Assembly (NCBI GenBank): GCA_018608545.1
Contig: JABAZI010000071.1
Location: forward strand, 96,321 to 131,757
Length of the DNA: 35,437 bases
Source of the DNA: Polaribacter sp.
Lineage (GTDB): Bacteria > Bacteroidota > Bacteroidia > Flavobacteriales > Flavobacteriaceae
Direction of reading: 5' to 3'
Under the pieces are notes generated by a model. That model was not told the origin of the DNA. It made no database searches and was given only the letters and a program-made list of their open reading frames with translations. How positions within the stretch are numbered: position 1 is the stretch's first letter; every line of letters begins with the position of its first letter. Positions 24,423 through 32,681 of the stretch are shown here, one piece after another. The translations under genes and the position numbers were made by a program.

Positions 24423-26939
24423 ATGAAATTAAAAGAACAATTATATCTATTAATTTTTTTTATCATAACTCAGTTTACAACTGCTCAATTAACTGGGAAA
24501 ATTATAGCCAATGAAGATAATTATCCTCTAGAATACGCCTCTGTAGCTTTATATCTGTCAAATAACAAAAAGCTAATAACAGGAGTCGTTACAGGTAAAG
24601 ATGGTCGTTTTTTAATTTCTAATATAAAACCAGGAACCTATTATTTAGAAGCTTCGTTTATAGGATATCAAATTAAGAAAATTGAATTGATTGTCGTTAA
24701 TAAAAAACAAGAGAAAAAGGATTTAGGAATTCTAAAATTAGCTCTGGGTGCTGGAAATAACTTAAATGAAGTGATTCTGAAAACGGAAAAACAAACTGTT
24801 TTACATAAAATTGATAGACAAATTTTTGATGTCAAAAAATATCAAAGTTCGGTTGGGGGGAATGCAGTTGATGTTGTAAAGAATTTACCTTCAGTATCGA
24901 TTGATGGTATGGGAGAGATTAGTATAAGAGGGAGTAAGGGGTTTACTATTTTAATTAATGGTAAGCCAACGCAAGGAGATGCGGGTGCAGTTTTAGCACA
25001 ATTGCCAGCGAATGCTTTAGAAAGTGTTGAGTTAATTACTGCACCCTCCGCTAAATACGATCCTGAAGGAAAAGCAGGGATTCTTAACATCATTACAAGA
25101 AAAGGAGCTATTAATGGAACTTTTTTACAAGTCAATATTCGTGGAGGATTTCCTTCTATAGAAAATTATGAGACTAAAGTAGCTGCAAAAAGGCATGGTA
25201 TTGATGCAACTTTTAATAAAAGAACAGAGAATTTGAACATCTCTTTAGGAGCTAGTTATCAAAGAAATGATAAGTCAGGTAGAAGAGAGGGAGCTATGTT
25301 TATTGTAAATTCATCAGAAAATAAAACAACTTTTTTACCTTCAGATGGTGAGCGTAGTTTTGATGAAGTTACCTATAATGGAAGGTTTAATATCGAATAT
25401 ACTCCAAATGAATCAGATGCGTATTCTTTGGGCTTTTTTTCTGGACAAAGGACAAAAGAAAGATTGGCAGATATTGTATACTATGACAATCATTCAATTT
25501 CTCCAATAGCATCGAACAATCGTCAATATACATTTGAGTATTACAATCATAATTTAAGAATTAGAAAAGGAGATTTTGCCTTGGGTAGTTTTGATTATTC
25601 GCATCAATTTGAGAATACATCAAAAATTTCTGCATCAATATTATATGAATATACGTTTTTAGGAGGTCCTACAGAAAATGACAATGTTGGTTTTCCAGAC
25701 AATTCTATTATTTATCAAAAAGAATACAATACCAATGACAATCCTTTATATGGAAAACGTTTTAATTTAGATTATCTATGGAAACCCTTTTCTTTTGGAA
25801 CCCTAGAAATGGGGTATCAATATCGTGATTTAGATCATACAGGAAAATTTGTTTATGAGAGAGATGGGATTGAAGTTCCTCAGTTTTCTAGTGATGTAAG
25901 TTTAAAAAGAAGTATTCATTCTGGATATGCACAAGTTTCAGGTTTAAAAAATAAATGGAATTATACTGCTGGGGTTCGCTTAGAATCTATGGATAGAGAG
26001 TATAAGGAAGTTCTAAAAAGTGACATTAATGAAAATGTGTATGAGTATGATTTTATAAAATTATTTCCTTCTGCATCTTTACAATATAAAATTAACAGCA
26101 AGACAAATATTAAAACAGCGTACAGCAAAAGAATTGAAAGAACAACGACTTTCAAAATGAATAGTTTTGCAGAACGTGAACACTCTGAGGTTTTTGAACA
26201 AGGAGATAATACTTTATTACCAGAATTTATTGACTTAATTGAATTGGGAATTACTAAGAAATTAAAAAGAGGGAATTCTATGTATGCAACCGCATATTTT
26301 AGACATGTAGAAAATGTTATTAATCGTGTAAATACATTGGCTTATGAAGCTAATGGTGCAGTAATTGATAGTATCATTAATAGAGTTTATTCAAATGTTG
26401 GTAAGAGCAATTCAATTGGTTTAGAAATTGGAGCAACTTTAAAGCCTTCAGAAAAGTGGACCAATTTTATTGGTGTAAATATTTATAATTATGCAATTGA
26501 TGGTCTTCTAAATTTTAGACACAGAGATGGGGTTGAAAGAAATTATGATATAGATTCAAAATCAACTATCTACTCCTTTAATTTAAATTCTACCTATCGC
26601 TTTGCAAGAAATACTTCATTGCAATTTACGTTTAATTATTTGTCTGATAGGAATACAGCTATGGGCGAAGATTCTCGTTTTTACTCTCCAAACTTAACAT
26701 TTAGAAAGAAATTTTTGGATGACAGACTTATAGCAACTTTTCAATGGCAAAATATTGATATGGGGATGTTTAAAACTAATGAGCAACGAATTACTACTTC
26801 TAGACCAAATCAATTTTATACTTCTACAAACTACGTGTATGAAGTAGACATGCTTTCGTTAAACCTCTCTTACAGTTTCAATGCAGCTAAAGACAAATCA
26901 AAATTTATTGATAGTGAGTTTGGGAAGCGAGAGTTTTAA
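24423..26939 (+). CDS. outer-membrane beta-barrel family protein (TonB receptor-like)
   Basis: This is an 838-residue protein with a signal peptide ending at about TTAQ (residue 21). A CarboxypepD_reg-like domain (about 22-107, with GVVTGKDGRFLISNIKPGTYYLEASFIGY) is followed by a plug-like region (about 115-235, IDGMGEISIRGSKGFTILINGKPTQGD, VELITAPSAKYDPEGKAGILNIITRKG). The large barrel resembles the OMP_b-brl_3 family and ends in ...FGKREF with a terminal Phe. It is probably a TonB-linked importer or export-associated barrel; no substrate is evident. No SusD-like partner lies next to it. It is preceded by a terminator and has no clear TAnnTTTG box. It converges with aroB, with only 4 bases between the two genes' stop codons. 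Confidence 0.9.
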   Translation: MKLKEQLYLLIFFIITQFTTAQLTGKIIANEDNYPLEYASVALYLSNNKKLITGVVTGKDGRFLISNIKPGTYYLEASFIGYQIKKIELIVVNKKQEKKDLGILKLALGAGNNLNEVILKTEKQTVLHKIDRQIFDVKKYQSSVGGNAVDVVKNLPSVSIDGMGEISIRGSKGFTILINGKPTQGDAGAVLAQLPANALESVELITAPSAKYDPEGKAGILNIITRKGAINGTFLQVNIRGGFPSIENYETKVAAKRHGIDATFNKRTENLNISLGASYQRNDKSGRREGAMFIVNSSENKTTFLPSDGERSFDEVTYNGRFNIEYTPNESDAYSLGFFSGQRTKERLADIVYYDNHSISPIASNNRQYTFEYYNHNLRIRKGDFALGSFDYSHQFENTSKISASILYEYTFLGGPTENDNVGFPDNSIIYQKEYNTNDNPLYGKRFNLDYLWKPFSFGTLEMGYQYRDLDHTGKFVYERDGIEVPQFSSDVSLKRSIHSGYAQVSGLKNKWNYTAGVRLESMDREYKEVLKSDINENVYEYDFIKLFPSASLQYKINSKTNIKTAYSKRIERTTTFKMNSFAEREHSEVFEQGDNTLLPEFIDLIELGITKKLKRGNSMYATAYFRHVENVINRVNTLAYEANGAVIDSIINRVYSNVGKSNSIGLEIGATLKPSEKWTNFIGVNIYNYAIDGLLNFRHRDGVERNYDIDSKSTIYSFNLNSTYRFARNTSLQFTFNYLSDRNTAMGEDSRFYSPNLTFRKKFLDDRLIATFQWQNIDMGMFKTNEQRITTSRPNQFYTSTNYVYEVDMLSLNLSYSFNAAKDKSKFIDSEFGKREF

Positions 26940-26960
26940 TTTTTTAAATATTAAAAAATT
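26938..26960. terminator. AT-only palindrome containing both convergent stop codons
   Basis: A perfect 10-bp inverted repeat, AATTTTTTAA / TTAAAAAATT with ATA between, covers the end of the beta-barrel gene and the end of aroB. It could act as a weak bidirectional terminator. With no G or C the stem would be unstable, so the assignment is tentative. Confidence 0.4.
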
Positions 26961-28002
26961 CCATACTCTCAGTGATTAGTTCATTAGAAACTTTACAATC
27001 GAGTTGATAATCTTCGTAATCATTTAGTAACACAAAGTTTACTTGACCGTTTACATTTTTCTTATCGTGTTTTAACAACTCCATAATCCCAGGAAAATCT
27101 TCTTTTGAAAGATGTACTTTATCGTAAATTGATAAAATGACTTCTTTTACTTCGTTGACTTTTTCAAAAGAAAATCCTAGTAATTTACAAGATAGGTAGC
27201 TTTCGCAAACCATCCCAACAGCAATAGCTTCTCCATGCGTGAGGTTGTTTTTATCTTCAGATTCTAAATAAAAAGACTCAATTGCATGCCCTAAGGTATG
27301 ACCAAAATTTAAAATTTTACGTATGTTTTGTTCTTTTGGGTCCTGTTGAACAACTTTGTTTTTTATGTCAATAGATTTAAATATTAAATCATTGATATTG
27401 TTGTTTTTATCTTGTTTTATCTTATTGAATAGTTTAACATCATAAGTGAGTCCATATTTGATGATTTCTGCAATTCCAGATTTAATTTCTCTCTCTGTAA
27501 CTGTTGTTAAATAATCAGTATCAATTAAAACCATTTCAGGATTTGCAAATAATCCAATTTGATTTTTTAAAACTCCTAGATCTACACCTGTTTTTCCTCC
27601 AACAGAAGCATCCACCATAGATAATAATGTGGTTGGTATATTTACAAAGTCAATACCACGTTTAAAACAAGAAGCAACAAAACCTCCCAAATCAGTAATG
27701 ACTCCACCACCTAGGGTAATAAGTAAGCTTTTTCTATCTCCACCCAATTTGGTAATTGAATTCCAAACGCTGATACAGGTTTCTAGGTTTTTATGAATTT
27801 CTCCAGATCTGATTTTTATAATTTCAATAGATTTAGTAGTCTCCAAATTTTCGATGAATTTTGGATAACAATGCTCTAAGGTGTTTTCATCAACTAAAAT
27901 AAAGAGCGAAGAGTACTCATTGCTTTCGATTAAATTAGAGAGTTCATTGTACCCTTTGTCTTGAAAACTAATAGAATAGGTAGCTGCTTGTATCGATTTC
28001 AT
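26944..28002 (-). CDS. aroB: 3-dehydroquinate synthase
   Basis: This is a 352-residue cytoplasmic enzyme. It converts 3-deoxy-D-arabino-heptulosonate 7-phosphate to 3-dehydroquinate, the second step of the shikimate pathway, using NAD and a metal. NAD-binding GGGVITDLGGF is at 98-108, and PTTLLSMVDASVGGKTGVD (123-141) and KNQIG (146-150) are typical substrate-site blocks. Metal ligands are likely Glu179 (GIAEIIKYG), His235 (NFGHTLGHAIE) and the His of LTHGEAIAVGM. Length is normal. It is divergent from the proline dehydrogenase gene across a 91-base region. No other shikimate gene is in the window. Confidence 0.97.
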   Translation of the reverse strand: MKSIQAATYSISFQDKGYNELSNLIESNEYSSLFILVDENTLEHCYPKFIENLETTKSIEIIKIRSGEIHKNLETCISVWNSITKLGGDRKSLLITLGGGVITDLGGFVASCFKRGIDFVNIPTTLLSMVDASVGGKTGVDLGVLKNQIGLFANPEMVLIDTDYLTTVTEREIKSGIAEIIKYGLTYDVKLFNKIKQDKNNNINDLIFKSIDIKNKVVQQDPKEQNIRKILNFGHTLGHAIESFYLESEDKNNLTHGEAIAVGMVCESYLSCKLLGFSFEKVNEVKEVILSIYDKVHLSKEDFPGIMELLKHDKKNVNGQVNFVLLNDYEDYQLDCKVSNELITESMEFFNI

Positions 28003-28062
28003 TTGTAATTTATTAATGCTGCAAATTAAAAATAAATTATTTAATTATTGACATTCAATACC

Positions 28063-28070
28063 TATATTTG
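28063..28070 (+). promoter_or_regulatory. -7 promoter box for proline dehydrogenase
   Basis: TATATTTG is an exact TAnnTTTG match, 23 bases before the ATG at 28094. A TTG at 28048 is too close to be a standard -33 element. Confidence 0.5.
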
Positions 28071-28093
28071 TTAATATATAATCCCTCTACATT

Positions 28094-29257
28094 ATGAACC
28101 TTTTTGATAATACTAAAGTAGCCTTTTCCTTAAAATCTGATTCTCAACTAGAACGTGCCTATTTTTTGTTTAAAATGATTCAAAATCAACCAATGGTAAG
28201 AATTGGAAGTGCTGTTACAAATTTTGCATTAAAAGCACATTTGCCTATTGAAGGCTTAATCCGTTCTACAGTTTTTGATCACTTTTGTGGAGGTGTCACA
28301 GAGGATGATTGTATACCTGTCATTGATCACATGTATGAAAAAGGCAATGTACATAGTGTTTTAGACTATTCAGTAGAGGGAAAAGATGAAGAAATTAGTT
28401 TTGATGAAGCCTTAAAAAAAATTATAAGAATTATTGATTTTTGTGAAGAAAGAAATTCCATTCCATACGCAGTTTTTAAACCGTCGGGCTTTGGGCGTTT
28501 TGACTTGTATCAAAAGGTGTCCGAAGGAAAAACATTAAATAATACAGAACAAAAGGAATGGAGTAGAGTGGTAGCTCGTTTTCATACTGTTTGTAAACTT
28601 GCTGTAAAAAAAGAGGTTCCTTTATTAATTGATGCAGAAGAAAGTTGGATGCAACAATCCGCTGATGAATTAATTGAAGAATTAATGGAGGTCTACAATA
28701 AAGAAAAACCCATCGTTTTTAATACTTTACAGATGTACCGACATGATCGAATGGACTATTTAAAAGCCTTGCACGAAAAAGCGAAAACAAAATCATTCCA
28801 TATTGGAATAAAAGTTGTTAGAGGTGCCTACATGGAAAAAGAACGAGAAAGAGCAGAAAGAAAAGGATATGCTTCACCCATTTGTAGGGATAAACAAGCG
28901 ACAGATGATAATTATAATGAAGCGATTAAGTACATGATGAAATACCCTAAAATGGCATTATTTGCAGGTACTCACAATGAAGAAAGCTCCTACCTAGTGA
29001 TGGAATTAGCAAAAAAATATACTATTGATGCGCATGACAAGCGTCTTTGGTTTGGTCAATTATTTGGTATGAGTGATCATATCAGCTATAATTTATCTAG
29101 TAAAGGATATAATGTAGCAAAATACCTGCCTTTTGGTCCAGTAAGAGATGTCATGCCTTATTTAATTCGAAGAGCCGAAGAAAATACCTCAGTGGCAGGA
29201 CAAACAAGTAGAGAATTAAATCTATTAAAAACAGAAAGAAAAAGAAGAAAAATATAA
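28094..29257 (+). CDS. proline dehydrogenase (FAD-dependent)
   Basis: This is a 387-residue monofunctional enzyme. It oxidises proline to pyrroline-5-carboxylate and passes electrons to the quinone pool. It lacks the P5C dehydrogenase domain of the long PutA proteins. Recognisable blocks are the DAEESWMQ strand, NTLQMYRHDRMDYL, IKVVRGAYMEKERERA and GTHNEESS. The C-terminal YLPFGPVRDVMPYLIRRAEE (about 345-364) carries the substrate-binding Arg-Arg pair of PRODH. No transmembrane segment is present. The stop codon overlaps the start of a small LETM1-like gene by one base, indicating coupling. A promoter box lies upstream, and aroB is divergent. Confidence 0.95.
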   Translation: MNLFDNTKVAFSLKSDSQLERAYFLFKMIQNQPMVRIGSAVTNFALKAHLPIEGLIRSTVFDHFCGGVTEDDCIPVIDHMYEKGNVHSVLDYSVEGKDEEISFDEALKKIIRIIDFCEERNSIPYAVFKPSGFGRFDLYQKVSEGKTLNNTEQKEWSRVVARFHTVCKLAVKKEVPLLIDAEESWMQQSADELIEELMEVYNKEKPIVFNTLQMYRHDRMDYLKALHEKAKTKSFHIGIKVVRGAYMEKERERAERKGYASPICRDKQATDDNYNEAIKYMMKYPKMALFAGTHNEESSYLVMELAKKYTIDAHDKRLWFGQLFGMSDHISYNLSSKGYNVAKYLPFGPVRDVMPYLIRRAEENTSVAGQTSRELNLLKTERKRRKI

Positions 29258-29544
29258 TGAATAGTATTGATGAAATAAAAATATTACTTCAGAAAAATAA
29301 ACAAAGACTTGCGTTAGAGTTGGAGCAAAGTAAAGAAGCAATCTTTCTTATAAAAAAAGGAACCCATTCAAATTTATCTGATGAAGAGAAAGATAAAATT
29401 AAAATACAATTGTTAGATATTTGTAAAGCAATTCCAGCTTTAGCAGTGTTTTTATTGCCTGGTGGCGCTCTTCTTTTACCACTTTTAATAAAGTTAATCC
29501 CCGATATTTTACCCTCTGCATTTCAAGATGATATCAAAGAATAA
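29257..29544 (+). CDS. small LETM1-like membrane-associated protein
   Basis: This is a 95-residue protein. The N-terminal half is charged and helical, and the C-terminal half contains a hydrophobic, proline- and glycine-rich block, AIPALAVFLLPGGALLLPLL (about 62-81). That block closely resembles the membrane-adjacent segment of LETM1-type proteins. Its ATG overlaps the proline dehydrogenase TAA (TAATG), so translation is probably coupled. Function is unknown. A link to the membrane side of proline oxidation is inferred from position only. The next 248 bases before typA hold its promoter but no gene. Confidence 0.75.
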   Translation: MNSIDEIKILLQKNKQRLALELEQSKEAIFLIKKGTHSNLSDEEKDKIKIQLLDICKAIPALAVFLLPGGALLLPLLIKLIPDILPSAFQDDIKE

Positions 29545-29737
29545 TACCTCTTCTATCTATTCTTTCCTCTAAAATTTTGATTGCTAAAAATCTTCTGCAA
29601 CCTTCTAAACCGAACAAAATAATTCATTAATTAAAAGTAATTTTGAAAATTTAAGTTCTCAATTTCATGAAGTAACTACTAATTTTATTCTTTTTTCATC
29701 ACTAATATTATAGATCAGCTAAAAAAAAATAACAGAA

Positions 29738-29770
29738 TTGCTGTAAATCACATATAAACAACTATTTTTG
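29738..29770 (+). promoter_or_regulatory. typA promoter with -33 and -7 elements
   Basis: TTG at 29738-29740 and TATTTTTG at 29763-29770 are separated by 22 bases, fitting the Bacteroidota consensus TTG-N17-23-TAnnTTTG. The start codon is 22 bases further on. Confidence 0.65.
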
Positions 29771-29792
29771 CACGAAATTTAAGAAATTACAA

Positions 29793-31565
29793 ATGCAATC
29801 AATAAGAAACATCGCAATTATTGCCCACGTAGATCACGGTAAAACTACCTTAGTAGATAAAATTATAGATCAAGCAAAAATCTTAGACGATCGTAAAGAA
29901 CGTACAGATTTATTGTTAGATAATAATGATTTAGAAAGAGAAAGAGGAATTACGATTCTTTCAAAAAATGTTTCTATCAACTATAAAGGTGTAAAAATTA
30001 ACGTAATTGATACTCCTGGTCACGCCGATTTTGGTGGAGAGGTAGAACGTGTATTAAAAATGGCTGATGGTGTTTTATTATTGGTAGATGCTTTCGAAGG
30101 ACCAATGCCTCAAACTCGTTTTGTACTTGGTAAGGCATTAGAACTAGGATTAACTCCAATTGTAGTTGTAAATAAAGTAGATAAAGAAAACTGTACCCCA
30201 GATTTAGTTCATGAAAAAGTATTTGATTTAATGTTTGCTCTAGAGGCAACAGAAGATCAATTAGATTTTGCAACTATTTATGGATCAGCAAAAAATGGAT
30301 GGATGTCTACTGATTGGCAAGATCCTAAAGATAATATCATTGACTTATTAGACGCTGTTGTAGCATCTATTCCTGAAGCGCCTTACAGAGAAGGTTCTCC
30401 ACAAATGCAAATTACATCATTAGATTTTTCTGCATTTACAGGACGTATTGCTATTGGCCGCGTTTTTAGAGGAGATTTAGAGGTTAATAAAGACTACATG
30501 TTATGTAAAGCTGATGGTTCTACTAAAAAAGTAAGAATTAAAGAATTACATGTTTTTGAAGGAATGGGGAAAGCCAAAACGGATAAAGTTAGAAGTGGAG
30601 ATATTTGTGCAATTACCGGTTTGGAAGGTTTCGAAATTGGAGATACAATTGCAGATCTAGAAGCACCGGAAGCATTGCCTAGAATTGAAGTAGATCAGCC
30701 AACAATGAGTATGTTGTTTACGATTAATAATTCTCCTTTCTTTGGTAAAGAAGGTAAATTTGTAACCTCTCGTCATTTGCGTGATAGATTGTTCAAAGAA
30801 ATGGAAAAGAATCTAGCTTTACGTGTAGACACTACAGACAGTGAAGATAAGTTTAATGTTTTTGGACGTGGAGTATTACATTTATCGGTATTAATTGAAA
30901 CCATGCGTAGAGAAGGCTATGAATTACAGGTAGGAAGACCTCAAGTAATCATAAAGGATATTGATGGTGTAAAATCTGAACCGTATGAAACCTTGTCAAT
31001 AGATGTACCAGAAGATGTAGCTTCAAAGGCAATCAATTTAGTTTCTTTGCGAAAGGGAGATCTATTAGTAATGGAGCCTAAGGGAGATTTACAACATCTA
31101 GAGTTTACAATACCATCCAGAGGATTAATAGGTTTGCGTAATAAGATTTTAACAGCAACTGCAGGTACTGCGATCATCAATCATAGATTTAGTGAATATG
31201 GGCCTTTTAAAGGTGAATTCTCTGAAGATATCAAAGGAGCTATTGTTTCCTCAGCAGCAGGAAAGGCGACGGCTTATGCTATTGACAGATTGCAAGACAG
31301 AGGACGTTTTTTCATTGATATCAATGAAGAAATATACATTGGGCAGGTTGTTGGTGAAAATAGTAAGGATTCTGACATGGGAGTGAACTTAATCAAAGGA
31401 AAGCAATTAACCAACATGCGAAAATCTGGTACAGATGATGCAATGAAGATCGCTCCTAAAACAGATTTCTCTCTAGAAGAATGTATGGAATACATAAAAG
31501 TAGATGAATATTTAGAAGTGACTCCAGAAAGCTTACGTATGCGTAAGATTTCATTTAGACCATAA
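29793..31565 (+). CDS. typA: ribosome-associated translational GTPase TypA/BipA
   Basis: This is a 590-residue protein of the EF-G-like family that binds ribosomes and aids assembly and stress adaptation, especially in the cold. GTPase motifs are G1 AHVDHGKT (11-18), G2 RGIT (51-54), G3 DTPGH (73-77) and G4 NKVD (127-130). These are followed by the beta-barrel domain, the two EF-G-like alpha/beta domains and the BipA-specific C-terminal domain, with PSRGLIGLRNKILTATAGTAIINH. All motifs are intact and length is normal. It has a full promoter upstream and a strong terminator downstream, so it is monocistronic. Confidence 0.97.
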   Translation: MQSIRNIAIIAHVDHGKTTLVDKIIDQAKILDDRKERTDLLLDNNDLERERGITILSKNVSINYKGVKINVIDTPGHADFGGEVERVLKMADGVLLLVDAFEGPMPQTRFVLGKALELGLTPIVVVNKVDKENCTPDLVHEKVFDLMFALEATEDQLDFATIYGSAKNGWMSTDWQDPKDNIIDLLDAVVASIPEAPYREGSPQMQITSLDFSAFTGRIAIGRVFRGDLEVNKDYMLCKADGSTKKVRIKELHVFEGMGKAKTDKVRSGDICAITGLEGFEIGDTIADLEAPEALPRIEVDQPTMSMLFTINNSPFFGKEGKFVTSRHLRDRLFKEMEKNLALRVDTTDSEDKFNVFGRGVLHLSVLIETMRREGYELQVGRPQVIIKDIDGVKSEPYETLSIDVPEDVASKAINLVSLRKGDLLVMEPKGDLQHLEFTIPSRGLIGLRNKILTATAGTAIINHRFSEYGPFKGEFSEDIKGAIVSSAAGKATAYAIDRLQDRGRFFIDINEEIYIGQVVGENSKDSDMGVNLIKGKQLTNMRKSGTDDAMKIAPKTDFSLEECMEYIKVDEYLEVTPESLRMRKISFRP

Positions 31566-31592
31566 GTTTTTATTTATAAATACTATAGAAAC

Positions 31593-31629
31593 AAAAAGCT
31601 CAAGTTTAAACTTGAGCTTTTTGTTTTTT
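31593..31629 (+). terminator. strong, probably bidirectional terminator between typA and DUF3050
   Basis: A perfect 15-bp inverted repeat with core AAGCTCAAGTTT / AAACTTGAGCTT (31593-31622) is flanked by A and T runs on both sides. It can terminate typA on the plus strand and DUF3050 on the minus strand. Confidence 0.9.
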
Positions 31630-31690
31630 AATGATACTATTAACCTGTTTATGCACGGTTATCGTACTATTTTCTTTTCAGTCAATTCTA

Positions 31691-32503
31691 TTAGTTTTTT
31701 TCCAATTCCCTTTTTTTGATATTCTCTTTTGAAATAACATTGTTAATTGCATCCCAAAGAGCGATTCTTTTTTCAAGACATTGTTTTGCAACAGCGAGGG
31801 TTTCTCTCCATTTTTGGTCATCATCCCCACACAATTCAGAGATCATTTGAAGCGACAAAGGGCCGTGTTCATCTCCATCAAGCTCAATGTGACGCTCTAG
31901 GTAATAGGTGAGTTTGTTGTAAATTACATTTTCACAGTCAGCACTTTTTAGAATTTCAATGAACATGTCTGGAATAACATCTTCTCTACCAAATGTAAAT
32001 GCAGAAGCTACAAGATGAGGCTTATTAGTTTCTATTATTGAAAATGAAAATTTAACAAAATCTGCTACCTTTCGATCAATATTTATTTGACTTAAAGAAT
32101 ATTCAACGCTATTACCAGATTCTATTAGTTGAATAAAAGAATCAATTTCATGGGTTGTCGCATTGACTTGAATCATGGCATCCAAATACATTTCAAAATG
32201 ACTCTTAGGGACTCCCAATTCATTGATATCGCTTTCCTCTCCATGAACGATTTCATTTATAAACCTTGCTAGATTTGAATTTTTTGGAGGGGTCCAAGGT
32301 GTCTGAACTGTGGTAAGATTTAATTGAAGGTTTTTTAAAAGAGACATAAAATCCCATACGGCAAACACATGATTTTCCATGAAGGTTTTAATGTCATCAA
32401 TCGTATTTAAACTTTTATAAAGCTTGTGGTTTTGTAGTTGATTTCTTAATTGAGAAATCTCTTTTTCTATGTATTGTAGCCTATCAGTCATTAGGTTTGT
32501 CAC
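31691..32503 (-). CDS. DUF3050 family protein, heme-oxygenase-like fold predicted
   Basis: This is a 270-residue soluble, all-helical protein. Family blocks are [20 protein letters not shown] (41-60), [12 protein letters not shown] (81-92), [10 protein letters not shown] (101-110) and [17 protein letters not shown] (201-217), which I recognise as DUF3050. The acidic/His residues on predicted helices (Glu43, Glu84, Glu89, His102, His205, Asp209, His213) resemble the ligand sets of heme-oxygenase-like di-iron enzymes. This is an inference, and no activity is known to me. A full promoter and an operator-like palindrome precede the gene. fahA lies upstream on the same strand, but the 178-base gap with its own promoter argues for separate transcription. 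Confidence 0.85.
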   Translation of the reverse strand: MTNLMTDRLQYIEKEISQLRNQLQNHKLYKSLNTIDDIKTFMENHVFAVWDFMSLLKNLQLNLTTVQTPWTPPKNSNLARFINEIVHGEESDINELGVPKSHFEMYLDAMIQVNATTHEIDSFIQLIESGNSVEYSLSQINIDRKVADFVKFSFSIIETNKPHLVASAFTFGREDVIPDMFIEILKSADCENVIYNKLTYYLERHIELDGDEHGPLSLQMISELCGDDDQKWRETLAVAKQCLEKRIALWDAINNVISKENIKKRELEKN

Positions 32504-32530
32504 TTTTTTAATGATTCATAACAGATTCAA

Positions 32531-32547
32531 TCTAATAAAATATTAGA
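32531..32547. promoter_or_regulatory. operator-like inverted repeat at the DUF3050 transcription start
   Basis: TCTAATA-AAA-TATTAGA is a perfect 7+3+7 inverted repeat located 6 bases downstream (in the minus direction) of the -7 box, which places it over the predicted start site. Confidence 0.5.
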
Positions 32548-32552
32548 AGCAA

Positions 32553-32583
32553 CAAATTTAAGGCATTTTATCTAAAAAATCAA
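32553..32583 (-). promoter_or_regulatory. DUF3050 promoter with -33 and -7 elements
   Basis: On the minus strand, TTG (32581-32583) and TAAATTTG (32553-32560) are separated by 20 bases, a full match to TTG-N17-23-TAnnTTTG. The leader would be about 42 bases. Confidence 0.65.
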
Positions 32584-32681
32584 TGTAGATAAACACTTAA
32601 TTAACATGAATTTAATACGGTATAAGATTAATCTATTGTAAATAATTTATCCATCAATTATAGTTGTCATGGAATCAAGAA

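Noticed and set aside
29545..29737. Gap before typA checked for a small gene or structured RNA
   Set aside because: No start with a plausible coding frame, no tRNA-like cloverleaf and no strong hairpin was seen; only the typA promoter at its end is supported.
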